From: Rosellinia necatrix | Taxonomy: Eukaryota; Ascomycota; Sordariomycetes; Xylariales; Xylariaceae | NCBI GenBank assembly: GCA_021209875.1 | Contig: JAGYVD010000009.1 | Location: forward strand, 2,914,001-2,978,000 | Direction: 5' to 3' | DNA length: 64,000 nucleotides | Position numbers and translations under genes: made by a program | Shown here: in pieces, positions 33,935 to 46,852 of the stretch | How the letters are laid out: each line of letters starts with the position of its first letter | Position numbering within the stretch: the stretch's first letter is position 1 | The notes under the pieces: generated by a model | Told to the model about the DNA's origin: nothing | Database searches by the model: none | The model's input: the letters and a program-made list of their open reading frames with translations, nothing else

Positions 33935-35400
33935 ATGTATCCGAAGTCGCTCTTATGTTGGACTGCTCTAGCATCACTTGCTACGGCAAGGTCGGTGCCC
34001 AGGAGAAACGGTGTAGCACCCCTCATGCGAGCGGCAGACGAACAACGAGTTCCTGGCATGTACATTGTTAAGATGAAGGATGGCTTCGTCGCTGCAGACG
34101 CCAACGATGCCCTGGCCGCCCAGATGAGCAATGCCAAGCACGTCTATGGTGCGACAAGCTTCAAGGGTTTCGCCAGCGCACTCGATGAGAGCGCGATCCA
34201 GTCATTGAGGGCGAACCCACAGGTCAGCAGTCTCATCTGCAAGTTGCCCCGACAGGAGCGGTGCTAACTTGCAGCCTTAGGTCGAATATATCCAGGAAGA
34301 CTCCAAGTTCTACCTGGCCGACTATACCACGCAGGAGGGCGCACCCTATGGCATTGCCAGAATCTCGCATCGCAACCGGGGTGACAACAACTACGTCCGC
34401 GACGACTCGGACGGCGACGGAACCTGCGTCTATATCATCGACACGGGCATCAAGATCGACCACCCTGAATTCGGTGGAAGGGCGACTTGGGGCGCCAACT
34501 TCGCCGACAGCGATGACATCGACGGCGCGGGCCACGGCACCTTCGTCGCCGGCATCGTCGGCTCGAACTCGTACGGCGTGGCCAAGAAGACGCACCTGCT
34601 CGCGGTTAAGGTGTTCAAAAACGACGGCACGACGGAAGGCAACAGCATTCTCGCGGCCATCGACTGGGTCGCCAAGGACGCGCCGACTCGCGGGTGCCCC
34701 AAGGGCACTGTCGCCAACCTGTCGCTCGGCGGCGGGCGGGACCAGGCGAGCAACGATGCGGTCGCAGCGTTACTGAACTCCGGCACGTTCGTCGCCGTGG
34801 CCTCTGGCAACGACAACGCCGACGCGGCCAACACCTCGCCCGCGTCCGAGGGCTCCGTCTGCACCGTCTCGGCGAGCGACGAGAACGACGCCAAGGCTGG
34901 GTACAGCAACTACGGCTCCGTGGTGGACATCTGGGCCCCCGGCAGCAACATCCAGAGCACTTCCTATGATGGCACGACGGTAAGTTTTGAAATCGCACCA
35001 AACCCCAAATCTCCCTCACTCTCTCTCTCTTTTTCTTTCTATCCTGGTCTCAAGTCCCGATGGCGCAAGTTTCTAGACCAAAACCAAGCCCCCCTTCTGC
35101 CGCCCTGCCACCCTTCCACACCCTTCCTACTTCCCCTCCCCTATCCTTCCCCCCTTCCAGCGCCCCTCGCTCTCACTCATACTGACGTGTCAATTCCCCT
35201 CGCCGCAGACGACCGCCTCGGGAACGTCAGCGGCTAGCCCTGTCGTCGCTGGCCTCGGTGCTTACCTCCTAGGCCTTGAGGGAGGGGATCCTAAGGCACT
35301 ATGTGACCGCATCAAAGAACTTGCGACCCAAGGCGTACTGTCGGGTGTACCCGACGGCACTTCCAACGCCCTAGCCTTCAACGGCAACCCGTCGGGATAA
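33935..35400 (+). CDS. Secreted subtilisin-like protease (proteinase K type, S8)
   Basis: Three exons, 33935-34222, 34281-34979 and 35209-35400, encode 392 residues. Introns are 58 bp (branch CTAAC, acceptor TAG) and 229 bp (donor GTAAGT, pyrimidine-rich, acceptor CAG). A signal peptide (about residues 1-19) precedes an inhibitor-I9 propeptide (GMYIVKMKDGF to FKGFASALDE to VEYIQED). The mature domain carries the catalytic triad: Asp in CVYIIDTGI, His in GAGHGTFVAG and Ser in SGTSAASP; the oxyanion Asn is in ASGNDN. The triad is intact, but residues around it depart from the family: HGTF where HGTH is usual, and GTSAASPVVAG where GTSMASPHVAG is usual. This may alter specificity. Such enzymes are extracellular endoproteases for nutrition or host and insect cuticle degradation. 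The gene is preceded by a TATA box and a short upstream ORF. The length is normal for the family (about 390-410). Confidence 0.9.
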
Positions 35401-38400
35401 GCACTATACCGCAGGCACAGGGTGGCTGTGTTGGTTAGTCGTTGTCTAGCTTCGTGGAGTCTGTCTACCGAGAGCATAGTAGCTAGGCGATGGCAGTGTT
35501 TTATCATAGCTCCGAATACATTATGGTCGCGATCCGACAGTAATGATACAGTAATCGAGAAAGTATCACCAATACCCGGACGGAGGGGGGGTAGAAGAGG
35601 GGGGGAGGGGATGAGTGAGAGATCGTCGGCGTTGCTAACGAACTTTGAAGACCAATCGGGTTCTCAGCGCCATGATGACGGGCGCGGGATATTGGTGGAA
35701 GGTGCCGCTACCTGCTGCTGCCCTCACTATTGCGCCATTTAAGGGGGGGGGGAGGAGGGGGAGAAGGGGGCGTCCAGCTACCAGCTGCCACCTACCACCT
35801 CCCAGTCGCGCCATGTGGTTTAGCCCTGACCCACCTAGTATAGACGTTAAAATACTACCACTACTACTGCTACCTACCGCCTCCCCTTGGCGGTCTCCAC
35901 CATTTTATACCTACCTAGTAGTAGTAGTAGCATTAACGTCTAGTCTAGGTGAATATACCTACCTAGGGGATTAGGGAATTACTTGCCTATAGGTAGTGGG
36001 TTACCTGGCACGAGGGTAGCACTATGGAGTGCAGCATGGCCCGAGCCGTTGCTACCTAGTGCACCTACTAGATGCACATCACTGTCTCATATATGCACAT
36101 CGTATAGACCCCCAACCAAAATAGTTTTTTTTCTAGAAACAAACGACCAAACAACTTCGAGGCTGCAGCCCATTCGCGCACCACAAATCATTGTACCCAG
36201 GTATGTACGTACTGTGTAAATCATCCAACTCGGTGCAAGGATAAACCGTCATGCTGCGACGCCCAAAGGATACATGTCATATGACGGATAGGCGAGGCCA
36301 GGCGAGAGTTGGAGGGACGTCCCCAACGTGCGAGGAAAGCTAAGGCATCAAGGCGACGACGGTCCTCTTGTGGCTCAGCCCCCGACCGGATCAGGCGCCC
36401 CATGAAAGGCAGTACAGTGCCTACCCAGATCCTACCCAAGGTATTATGGGATTCGGTAGTTACCTTACCTAAAGGGTGGGTGGTTCCCCGCCTAGGTAAT
36501 CAAGGATGATACCATACGGCTAATGCCTCGGGAGGTAGCTGTAACTAACCAGTTACCTATTGTTCGCATGGCTTAGCCACCACGTGAACTTGCACGACAT
36601 CAGATAATCGACTACTAGCGAATCACCGGCATCTAACATTGAAGGGGGCTTCTAACATTGACAAAATAGCAGCGGGTCTCATCTGTTAGTTCTTCTTCGT
36701 TGTTTGAGCAGAGGCCGGTGGGGGTTCAAAGGAGAGTCTGTAAATTCAGTCTAATGGCTGACCAGCAGCGTGTAATACTAATTGGAGTGAGGCAGCAAAA
36801 TTCGGAATACATGAGTAGGTACTTGAAATAACAAAGCAAAATAACAAAAACAAGAACAGAACTAACGAAAGATTTAAGAATTCTCGTGCCTGATGCAATC
36901 CGGCATGTCTCCCTTATTGACCCCAGCAAAGAAAATATTCTATCCCCCATCTCAATTCCCAAATGCCAATATCCGTACAAAATCCAGTAGCGCCAGCTTC
37001 AGGCCATGCCATAAGGAAATAAAATCAATGTGAAAGAACTGAAAAACGAAACCGTGTACTGTGTCTGCATTGTTCTGTCGATTTTTCCTCGTCCGTTGTT
37101 AAGTTTGATGGCGACAACGGAGAGTGCTGTGTAATAGCTGCCTCGGCGAAGGTATGATGAAATCAATGCCAAAAGACGCAAGGCAATCAGAGTGCCACCG
37201 GTACTCAACCCAACTTAAGATGTATTGCAAGCATAAACTGTCGTTCTGTAATCCTATACTGGGAAAAGACAGGATAGAATCAAGTCTTAGTAGGCCATCA
37301 GCATTCCATTTTGAAGCATTTGGCTCAAGCACGGCGACGTTACCTCGACGTTTCTCAAAGGGCCTTCTTCAATCTTTCGGAGTTGGGATTGGCTCGGAAG
37401 TACAACCATTACATAATACATGTCCGCAGCCATTATTGTTGCAATTAGCATGGATAGCCGTGTTCCACGGCCCATGTGAGCACTTGCACTAAATATAGTC
37501 AGTTTTGTTCTTGACGGTCTGGAGACGGCTTCCTCACGCAATAAAGAAACACATGGGTGGTACCCATTTTTAAGGGTTTCGTAGTGACTTGTGATCAAGA
37601 AATCGCTTTATATATAGATAGTATTGAAATTCTCCGGAGGGTGATGCCTGCCTGTAGAAAATAAAATCGTTGGTGAAGATGGCGGGTCGCTGCTATATTT
37701 ATATATGTTTATATATGGTGCTGTTGGCTTTTCTGTTGGTGTAGGTAGCTGTCCGCGGCAGACTAGAATCTTGGGAGTTTATCTCGTGCGATCAAGAGGC
37801 CGTATTATATATTTCTAGAACGAGAAAGGAAGGCCATTTCATGGGAGCTATGTCGGGTCTCAAGGAAACCATCACCGCAGTTCGCCCCATCACCCAAACA
37901 CTACTCGCCTCCGATAATCTAGGCCAGGTCGGATGGCATTATCATTGATACCCAATCGCTAGATCTCCCACCATGTAAGGCTAATCAGACTGGCCGGCCT
38001 TGGATGATATATTGGCCAGATACAAAGAATCAAGACGAATTAGGAGGAGTCATACGGAAGCGGTGGCCGCAGCATGGCTCTCATCTCTTGAAAAGGCTGT
38101 GGGGGCGGCCGTCAAGCAAGTTGCACTGCGTCCCTGACGCCTCACGAGTGACCGACCCAGGGCCAGAAATACCCGCGAATCGTGGGCTCAGTGGACTCAT
38201 TGGCTTCCTCCGTCGGTTTACACTGCCATATCAGTAACCGAGTGCGCCCGGCCTGAGTATTAGAGTGAAGTTCCTCGGTTAGTAGCTTGTGTCGCGCGCC
38301 GCGACGTAGTCGCGATGCTCGCCTCTAGTCGAGTTCTGACAAGTTAAATTACAGTCTGAGTGGAGCGAGCAGGAATACTTGCATATATATCCCACTCTCG

Positions 38401-41400
38401 TCGCTCCCTCATCTTAGTATTAAGGTGGCTGTACGCCTCACAACACGCCCGATTGAGGTCCCGTGCTAGGGCGGATCAACTGACTATGTCGATGCCCTGC
38501 TCACTAGTATTGCTAATGGTGATTGGGAGACCCCGACTCTGTACCTTGTTGACTTCTACGCAAATGTTCGTCCGCACGCCTTGTATTACGCTTGCGTCTT
38601 ATTACTGCCATTTCGCACATGTCGCTCGTCATCGGGGCTGCGATTTCTAGAAATATTACGCGCTACATAATTATCTAATCATCGTGTACGAGGCATTTGT
38701 GAAGCTGAGTTGGCTGAGCACACTAGCTTCCCTCCTAAAAAGTGCAAATTGCGGGCACTAATAACGGTGAGGGAGGAGGCGTCGAGAGTCACATGCCGGA
38801 CGACTATCCGCCCCCTGTACCGCACACCCGGGTGCCTCACCACTTGTGAGGTATGCAATAGATGCCACGTATCTGATCCCTCGGGCCTGGAAATGGAAGT
38901 GGTCCTCAATTGGCCTTTGTGGGTTTGTTGCAACGAAATCGTTGCCGCTCCTCACATCACAGGCCATCATATCATAGCAATCAAACAAGAGCGGTACTCA
39001 CGGATTGGCAAAGGACATGATGAGAGCTGGTATTTTGCGCAGCCAAAATATAAATTTCATAGCGCCAGCTTGCATTCAGCTGCTCGCCTGTTTAGGCACA
39101 TGGATACTACGCTAGACCGGCAGTTTGCTGCAGGTCGGACCTGGCTCTATACCTGATTAGTTTCAAGACGCATACTAACAATTTATGTCGTTTATTGTCG
39201 ATGTATTTATATCGTCAAGATAAGCCAATGTTTCAATCTACTACGTGGGATGTGGGGAGATGTCGAAGGAAAAGGATCTCAACACCACTTTCCATGCGTG
39301 CTTCACATGGGGTCAAAGTCACAGTGAACATTTCTTTTTAAGGAACGACCGTAGTTCGTTATTCACGACATCTATCTGCCTCTCCACCGTGACCCGCATC
39401 GGCGGTTGATAGCTAAAAGAAAAACAAAACAAAAGGGAAAAAAGAAAACAGGAAGCCTGCCAAAACAAAATTCCAATACACACTAATTGGAACTCCTAAT
39501 CCAAATACAAAGCCGTCTACGCATTCCCGTGCCCCTCTATTGCCTTATAGACAACAAAACAAGCCGCTGCTAACATTCCCAATAAACTTTAACTGTAGTC
39601 TGCCGTTCTGTATTCCGTTCTGTGTGCTGTAGCGTTGTTGACCCTGTAACCGCCACACCTGGTCTAAGGCGACGATAAGGTGCTGTTGGGTGGTGGCCGG
39701 AATAGAGGATGCGAAAATCGATTGCGGCGGTGGATCTTGACGTGGACCACATGAGCCACCATCCTAACATGAAAGGAATGTCGCACGTTTACTTGGCTTG
39801 ACGCGGGATTCAGTTGAGGGGTCAGCGCGACCTATCCGGCGTCTGAGACCCCTTTCCCTTTTTCTTGGTATATTTCTTGTCGCCTTTAGCGAGTAACTAG
39901 TGGTATATGCCTAGTCTCACAATTCGTGCACCGTCGATGTCTACACCACTGACAATGCTCATCGATCTTGCCGTTCCATGGGCCATGGCCACAACCACAC
40001 TAATATCGAATTAGTAACATTAGGGAATATAATACTATGGAATCCTTACACAATGGAATGTTTCGGTTGTCTTTTGTATGGTCTCTTGTTTGGTCTCTTG
40101 TTTGGTCTTTTGTTTGGGCATGGTTGATTACTGGCCGGAAGGTTGGCGCCGCCGTTGATAAGATTAATTTTCGCGGATGGTATTTGTGTGATTATGAGAT
40201 CGATGGTAGCTAGAAGATATCCCGGGGTGGTCCCTCATATTTATGTACAAAATCAAAGCTCATTATCTAGTAAGGCGAGGACTTGGTGGCCTCGCTTTCT
40301 GTAGGGTGCACATTAGGGTGTACACGTATGTGGGAACTCCTTTTCCCAAAGGTGCGGTCCAACATAGTGTATAGTATGGCATTTCCTTGACTTGGTGATC
40401 TCAGCACTGCCATACTATACTGAGTCACGACATAGAGGGCACGGTCTTGGTTGGCAAACGACTGGTACTGCATGATGCTCAAGTTTTGCTCCTTTGGATT
40501 GGCAATAAGCCGCAAGCTCGAGGGGGATTATTGGCCCTCATACGCCGTATTGCTTCGCCATAGTTTATAACTCAATGGATCATTTGACCAGCGAAATCGA
40601 TGCGTATTGGTAGCTAGTGGTGAGCTGTAGTGTGGGCTCAAAAGGCGAGCAAAGCCTGGACATCGTGGGCACGTCGTCGTGACTCGGGCACAGTGAGTCA
40701 GAAAAACCGTTCTCAAATCTTTCCAAGAGCACCAAGAACACAGTTGCCAAAGCCGGGTTATGCACTGTTGACCGTCTCAGCGTCCCTGGCCGAGAAAATG
40801 ATGACGCCCACTGACCGAAATCCACAGGCCGATAGACCCCACTATATCATTTGTCTTGCCTCGGCCTGGGATGTATGGCCGATATTTTGTTGCATATTCG
40901 CATTGTGGTCCATTGACGCTGGCAGGAGATTAGGGTGCCGGTGCTGTGTAGCCCAGCTGCGGTCAGGAAATTGTTGCATAGCCCTCATCGTAACAAGGCC
41001 CAATAATCAAACATAATGCTCTCGCCAGGATGCCTTCCCCCCCTCGGTCGATGTCCCGCTATAAGGCGGCTCCCGTTGTGGAAGATGTTCTGTTTTGGAT
41101 ATTAGCCAAAGTGAAATCATTTGGCCTGAGGACAGTTCTCGCCATCCTCAATATGGTCACACGGTGGCAAACTTGAGGCGAGTAGTGGGGCCAAGAGATG
41201 GAATAAAAAGGGCACCGGCCTAGCAAAATGCAAAAGGTTGCCTTGCAGAAAATTGCCTTGGGAATTTTGGTCCGCGGGCGAAGAGACCAAAATGGCATTT
41301 TCGAGTTTCCACCTCGTAGCTTGTTGTTTCTACCAAGAATGGAAGAAAAAGAGTCTGCAGTCGAGATAGTCAGTCTAATCAAGATTTTGGAAGAGTCCAC

Positions 41401-44171
41401 GATCAAATTCGCTCTGCCATGAGGAACCGCTTTCCCCTTTATTAAGACAGATGCTGGACCTGAACACGGAAACCCTTTTTCTAATGGACTGATCTGGATA
41501 AATAGCCGCATAGGGATCCTGTAGACGCTTTAGCTAATTTATATGTTATAATTATTCGGATTCCTACATAAAACGAATGTTGTGCTAGAATGGGTTGATT
41601 TCGGGATGATTCCCCAATTTCCCTAGCGGTTGGCTTGTGAACCAGCAATAGAAATATCAATATAACGAGCGATTCTATGGTGCTACTAACATCTAGAATG
41701 TTGTGGGGGATGTCTCGTCTTATAAAAATTTACTTTGGTCAGGCTTTCTCCCACTTGAGCCTCATGACTGGGTCCTACAGCCTGATTCTTAAGTTTTGTG
41801 CTAGATCGGGCCTACCCAAGGTGAGTCTTCTATTTCTCAGCCGGGACTAAATATAGCCTTATTATATGACATATGACAGGGCTGTCACTACTCTCAAAGT
41901 ACTACATACTGTATACCCTTCATAGATGGCAATATGAATTCTTGGTTGGTCCCTTGGGGCTTGAAATAGAGATGACCATTTGGCTCGGTATATTTCTTGT
42001 CTCCTGCAACCAACTGTGTGGCCGAAGGTCACATTCGAGATGCAGATTCGAAGAGAATGCTAATGATTCTTGAGATTTTCTACTCAGTTGAAGATTGCAA
42101 TCCAAAACTCCCCAAAACAGAATAGCTAATGATATGATGCGAATTTTTTCTTGACAATAGAGCTAACCGCTACGTCGCCAAAAACCAACAAGGGAATTAC
42201 TAACATCAAGTCGACTAACTACGTTATGTTGGAGGTAGTGAATGGGGAAATAAAATACATTGTGTGCTATTCTGTGGGTCTAATGAACGTCCAGCTGCCT
42301 AATCGTATCATAGGGAAAAGCCATATCAGGTGAAAATCACACCCACTAGCTAGTAATGAGAGGCTCGGCTGCCTAAAGTCCATCCGGATTGTTATTCCAC
42401 TTCTTTGTAGACCCAGAGGATAGCCCGTAGACTAGCTAATCTATTGTGTAAATAAGATACATTATAGGCAACTTGCTCATAGCTGACTGATAGTCTCACT
42501 CCATCACTTTACCAGTGCTTTGCCCACATGTCATAGTCTAGATCAGGGGGGGTTAGTTATTTAATTATTACATGCTGCTATACATTCAGTTACAATAGGT
42601 ATTATTGTTCCAAAAATGGATGAGTCCTTCCACTCAGATCTAAGGGTCCTAGATCCAAACATAGATTTGTGTTGGTGACCAGTCCGTGCGGGCGCAGAGA
42701 ATTTGCTGGGCAACGGGGGACCAGGAGCCTGGTTCCTAGAAGTGGAGATTCCCAAGAATACATCTTGGCCGGCACTCCCATTCTAAACCCTACTTAGGAT
42801 GGGCTCCGAGGTTTTCGATCTGAAAGGTACTTTGTTATGGACCGCTGTTCAGCGGATGAATAGGGGAGTAACTGTCGTCCTTAGGGTATCCCCACCCCAT
42901 TCTGCTCCGTGTGATATAAATTGGATCATTCCCAAACAACTTGGAACGACCAGCAGTCCTCTTGGACATGTAAACCATTCTACTATCTGAGGAGGTAGTT
43001 TCAAAGATGTTGAGCTGGCTACCGTGAAACCTGTAGGAGATCCATCCTACACGTATAACTAGCTCAACCACGCCAAACTTACTACATAGTTACCTATGCG
43101 AAGATGGATGACAGTGTAGATGGCACTGTGGAATCAGATGTGCACTACAAGTGTAAATACCCCGGCAAATCGCTTTTTCCATGTTATTTCCACGTGCGTT
43201 TGAATTAAGGCTGTGGCCTGTATAAATGCTAATACTACCGAGACCACCACTTCCTGATCCTAATGACAGGCATTGTTCTACTTGTGCATTTAAGAAACAA
43301 AAAGAAAAAGATCTGAGATGGCCAAAGCAGCAGGTGTTGGGATAGCTAGGTGTGAATTTGACTGTGAATTCAATAGGTAGAAAGCCATTTGTTGCTCTTC
43401 TCCTGATTAGAGCTTTCCAAACTACTGCTGTTCTCACGAAACTGGCCTGGAGCCAGAACAAGCATTGGACAGGTATAATAAGCAGATGAGGCAAATTATT
43501 TAGTAGTTTTCAGTCGCATTAGGATATAATCCACCGCTATTGAGAGGATTTTGACTTGGGAGATGTAGATACCTAATTTACCTACCTAGGTATGCTAAAT
43601 TAGGCTAGACGGTATAAGCAGTTTAAGTTAATGCAGCATGGACCAAGGGAGTTAGTGTGAGTTTGACTGCGGTAGACTAGACTATTTTAGGCTGGCTAGA
43701 CACCTGTGACGGCACAGCGGCACAGATGCTGTAAGTAAGTATGTGACTACCTACCTAAGGTACCTACTTAGGTACTTAAGCCTGGTCCTGCTGCTTCCTC
43801 TTCCCAGACAACTAACTATCTGAGCTTTTTTCATTACAGCCCAAAACGCTCCGGCCTCTCTTCGCTTCGACAACCCGTGCGTTCGCGGGGCTGTCGAAGA
43901 GGTCCGCATCTGGTCTGGCAGCTTGCTCGACACGGGGCCCCGGACGTCGCGCGCCATTCCCCAACCACAACCAACTACCAACTACCAACTACCAACTACC
44001 AACTACCAACTACCAACTACCTAGACCTAATAGCTACCTACTTACCCTCCGTGCTACAACCATCTTACCGCAACCATCTCGACGGAATCACCTCGACGGA
44101 ACCGCCTCAACGGAACCCATCTCAACGCACCCCACGTCCGCGCCCGATCCACCATACACAATGCGCTGGGA
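35401..44171. other. 8.8-kb gene-poor region
   Basis: No recognised gene. G-rich runs at 35580-35610 and 35741-35770 sit just after the subtilase. Other features are a 12-bp tandem repeat GGTCTCTTGTTT (three copies, about 40080-40117), TACCTA-rich DNA at 43560-43785, and a 7-bp tandem repeat CCAACTA (about seven copies, 43971-44021) next to the palmitoyltransferase gene. A weak two-exon ORF at 41710-41969 is listed separately. The longest open frames (about 130-150 codons, at 40630, 38710 and 41511) show no family motifs. Confidence 0.5.
41710..41969 (+). CDS. Possible two-exon small ORF (weak)
   Basis: Not recognised. An ATG at 41710 opens 37 codons to a GTGAGT donor at 41821. A 59-bp intron with acceptor ACAG (41821-41879) keeps phase 0 into 29 further codons and a stop at 41967-41969, giving 66 residues with Cys in both halves. 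The only support is the donor consensus and frame continuity; this can arise by chance in a region this large. Confidence 0.18.
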
Positions 44172-45680
44172 ATGCCAGCCATTGAGAGCACGAGAGCCGC
44201 CACGCGGTGGACTACCCGCATAGTCCCTGTTTTCCTTGCCGCCGCTGTCGCGTATGCCACATACGTGGTCGTCGCCCGTGTCTGCCGTGAGTACATGTCC
44301 CGCTGTGAACGGTGGTGGATGATGGTGGATGATAGTGGGCGATGGTGGGCGATGGTGGGCGATGGCGAACAATGGCGAATGATGGCGAATGATGGCGACC
44401 GGTGTTGCATGGCTGACCAGGTCCTGCTTCTCACAGTCGATTATCTGATTCGTTCCCTGCACGCCGACGGTACGGCCGTTGCCATTCTTGTTCTCTACTT
44501 TGTCTTCCTGCTGTTGATGATCAGTACCTACGCACGCACCCTTTACAACGCCAACTTCGACCCCGGTGCTGTCCCTCTTGGCCCGAAGGCAGTCGAGCGA
44601 CTGAGGGAGAAAGACGGAAGACGGAGAGAGCACTCCTACGGGCCGGATGATATAGAAGGCCGGGCTTACGAGGCTGCGCCTGACAACAACCCCGACAGTC
44701 CCGGGCTCGAGTGTTTCTACTCCCGAGATGCATTCGTGTGCGAGAATGACGGACGTCCGAAGTGGTGCTCCGAATGCTGCAATTGGAAACAAGACCGGGT
44801 CCACCACAGTCGCGAGATAGGCCGTTGTGTTTACCGCATGGATCACTATTGCCCTTGGGCCGGCGGTATGATTGGAGAGAAATGTAGGTCTGACGGTACC
44901 ATGCGCTTTACCATGCGCTTTACCATGCGCTTCATCATGCGCTTTCGCCCATGCCTCGCATAGCACTAACGCCACTTAGCCTTCAAGTTCTTCGTGCAGT
45001 TTACTACCTATACTGCGCTGTATTGCGCAGTGGTATTAGGGGCCACGGCCCATGCACTGCGCCGGCAGATTGGGCAAGATGGCACCGTTGACCCTTACCT
45101 GCTAGCTACAATAGTCATAGCCGCCTTCTTTGGCTTATTCTCCTTCTCGATGAGCCTCACCTCTACACGGTATATTTTCCTGAACACGACGACTGTCGAC
45201 ATCTTACTATTCCATCAGAGGGTTTACCAAGTGGCCGTGCGAGTCCCGCGGGGAACGAGGTCAGACCGGTTTGGCGTAGTCGTGTACCCCCTACCGAAGC
45301 CCGAGGCCAGCTCCGGTGACAACAAGAGACGCGCCAATGGGCTGAGTCCTACAAGCCACAGCGCTGGGGAACAGTCGGACACGCTACCCGCCACTTCTCG
45401 TGATGATCTTGCAACGCGCACCTTCGCAATTCTCGACACAAAACCAGGCGAAAACCCATGGGATCTAGGGCCTTGGCGAAATTGGCAATCGGTCATGGGC
45501 ACGAGTCTCCTGGATTGGATGCTTCCTATTCGCCACTCACCCTGTGCTAACCACGAAAGTCAGGAAAGCCTTTACCCTATGGATCGAATCCTTGACCAGC
45601 TTCGCAGCAGGTATGGTCTTTCTATGGGGTCTCCGTCAGATGAGAGTACCGTTATAGAGATGAGGGGTTTGCGGAGTTAA
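44172..45680 (+). CDS. DHHC-type palmitoyltransferase, Pfa5-like (DHYC variant)
   Basis: Three exons, 44172-44286, 44437-44883 and 44980-45680, give 420 residues. Introns are 150 bp (phase 1) and 96 bp (phase 1). The protein is a four-helix membrane S-acyltransferase. Exon 1 holds the first helix; exon 2 holds the second and the Cys-rich zinc domain (WCSECCNWKQDRVHHSREIG, then RCVYRMDHYCPWAGG). Exon 3 begins FKFFVQFTTYTALYCAVVLG with helices three and four, and the cytosolic tail follows. Domain order and length match fungal Pfa5, which palmitoylates membrane proteins at vacuole or plasma membrane. The signature is DHYC rather than DHHC; DHYC also occurs in active Akr1/Akr2-type enzymes, so activity is plausible. 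Both introns and the upstream region contain different tandem repeats. Confidence 0.82.
44308..44401 (+). repeat. Minisatellite in intron 1 of the palmitoyltransferase gene
   Basis: Imperfect tandem array of a 10-mer like GATGGTGGGC that grades into GATGGCGAAT-type units, filling most of intron 1 (44287-44436). Confidence 0.7.
44899..44946 (+). repeat. 12-bp tandem repeat in intron 2 of the palmitoyltransferase gene
   Basis: Four tandem copies of CCATGCGCTTTA with a few substitutions in the last two, inside intron 2 (44884-44979). Confidence 0.8.
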
Positions 45681-46852
45681 TAAATATCCACGGACACAAT
45701 TGCCAGGGTGACGATACCCCTAGATTTAGTATTGAACAAATTTCATTTCGGGACATAGCAAGCCTTACTATTACATAATTTAGAACATTCACTCCGTCTA
45801 TTATGTGTCTACTTAGAATCAAATTCATGAAGATGTTCGTGATATGCGAAGTCAGGGCGCCATTATGTGTTTACCCATCATTGGTTTGTGCCCACTACCT
45901 GAAGAGGGCAACAATTAAATGTTCAATAGCGTTGAAAAATTCATATGCAAAGGTTCCTTATATTGCCCCTACTTTTCCCTCCTTTATTTCCATTTGTCTG
46001 TCTTCATAGCGGATCATAACCAATGATAGCACAGGCCGCATCGTCGGCCTTGAAACGCCATTGTAATTATAGCGTGTGGGTAATTGCCTCAGGTGATGAG
46101 CGCCTAGGCATCCAGGCAGGTGTTGCTGAGATCGTGAAGTGTGTACCTCGCCCGAAAAGAAAGGGGGTTGGGGGCCAAGCCAGCAAGGTGCGCTCCATCA
46201 ATAAGCTGTAGCCATTCTCTTGGTTAATTTGGCCATAGGCACACTATCAATTTTTACTTGCGTTTACAGGAACATGCTTGTTGCGGCATATATTGAAACA
46301 TCACGCTTCTTTAAGTTTAGGTGTTAGGTACTGTATTACTTGTTCGGGTCCTTAGGAATCCAGCTTGTCCCATATAGCCCGTTTCATCCTTTTTATTCAT
46401 AATTACATTCTTACAAATATTGGGGTTAATGATATATTACGATTGTGTTACCCTCACCGTCCTATTTGTTACTCGGGCGTGAATTCATTCTTTTGTTCAG
46501 GCAGCAATAAATACAGACTGCACAGGTAGCAATCTTTGGCATTATCTAACTACTACCTACAGACAAGTTGTGACGTATATTGGTAAATTATGAACCTAAG
46601 ATTATTAGGTAGAAACCAGGTGTCATCTTCAGACATTAAAAAACATGATGCTATAAAAGTATTTGATACATCATAAAGCTAGTAAGTGGAAATATTGATT
46701 TGAACAAGCGATGGACACTAGCCTTTGACGCACCCAAGGTACTTCAACATGTGACCCCCTCCGCCTGTTAAATGAGTGATGTAGTCGCGGAGTAAATTAA
46801 TAGCAAAGAATTGATGCCTTCCTTTCAAGGATAGGTAACATATCCGAGAGCT
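45681..46852. other. Intergenic region, AT-rich
   Basis: Downstream of the palmitoyltransferase; short open frames at 45803 and 46023 lack motifs. Nothing else seen. Confidence 0.5.

Noticed and set aside
39867..42003. Shared word GGTATATTTCTTGTC at about 39868 and 41988
   Set aside because: A 15-base match is expected by chance in a 64-kb window and the flanks do not align.
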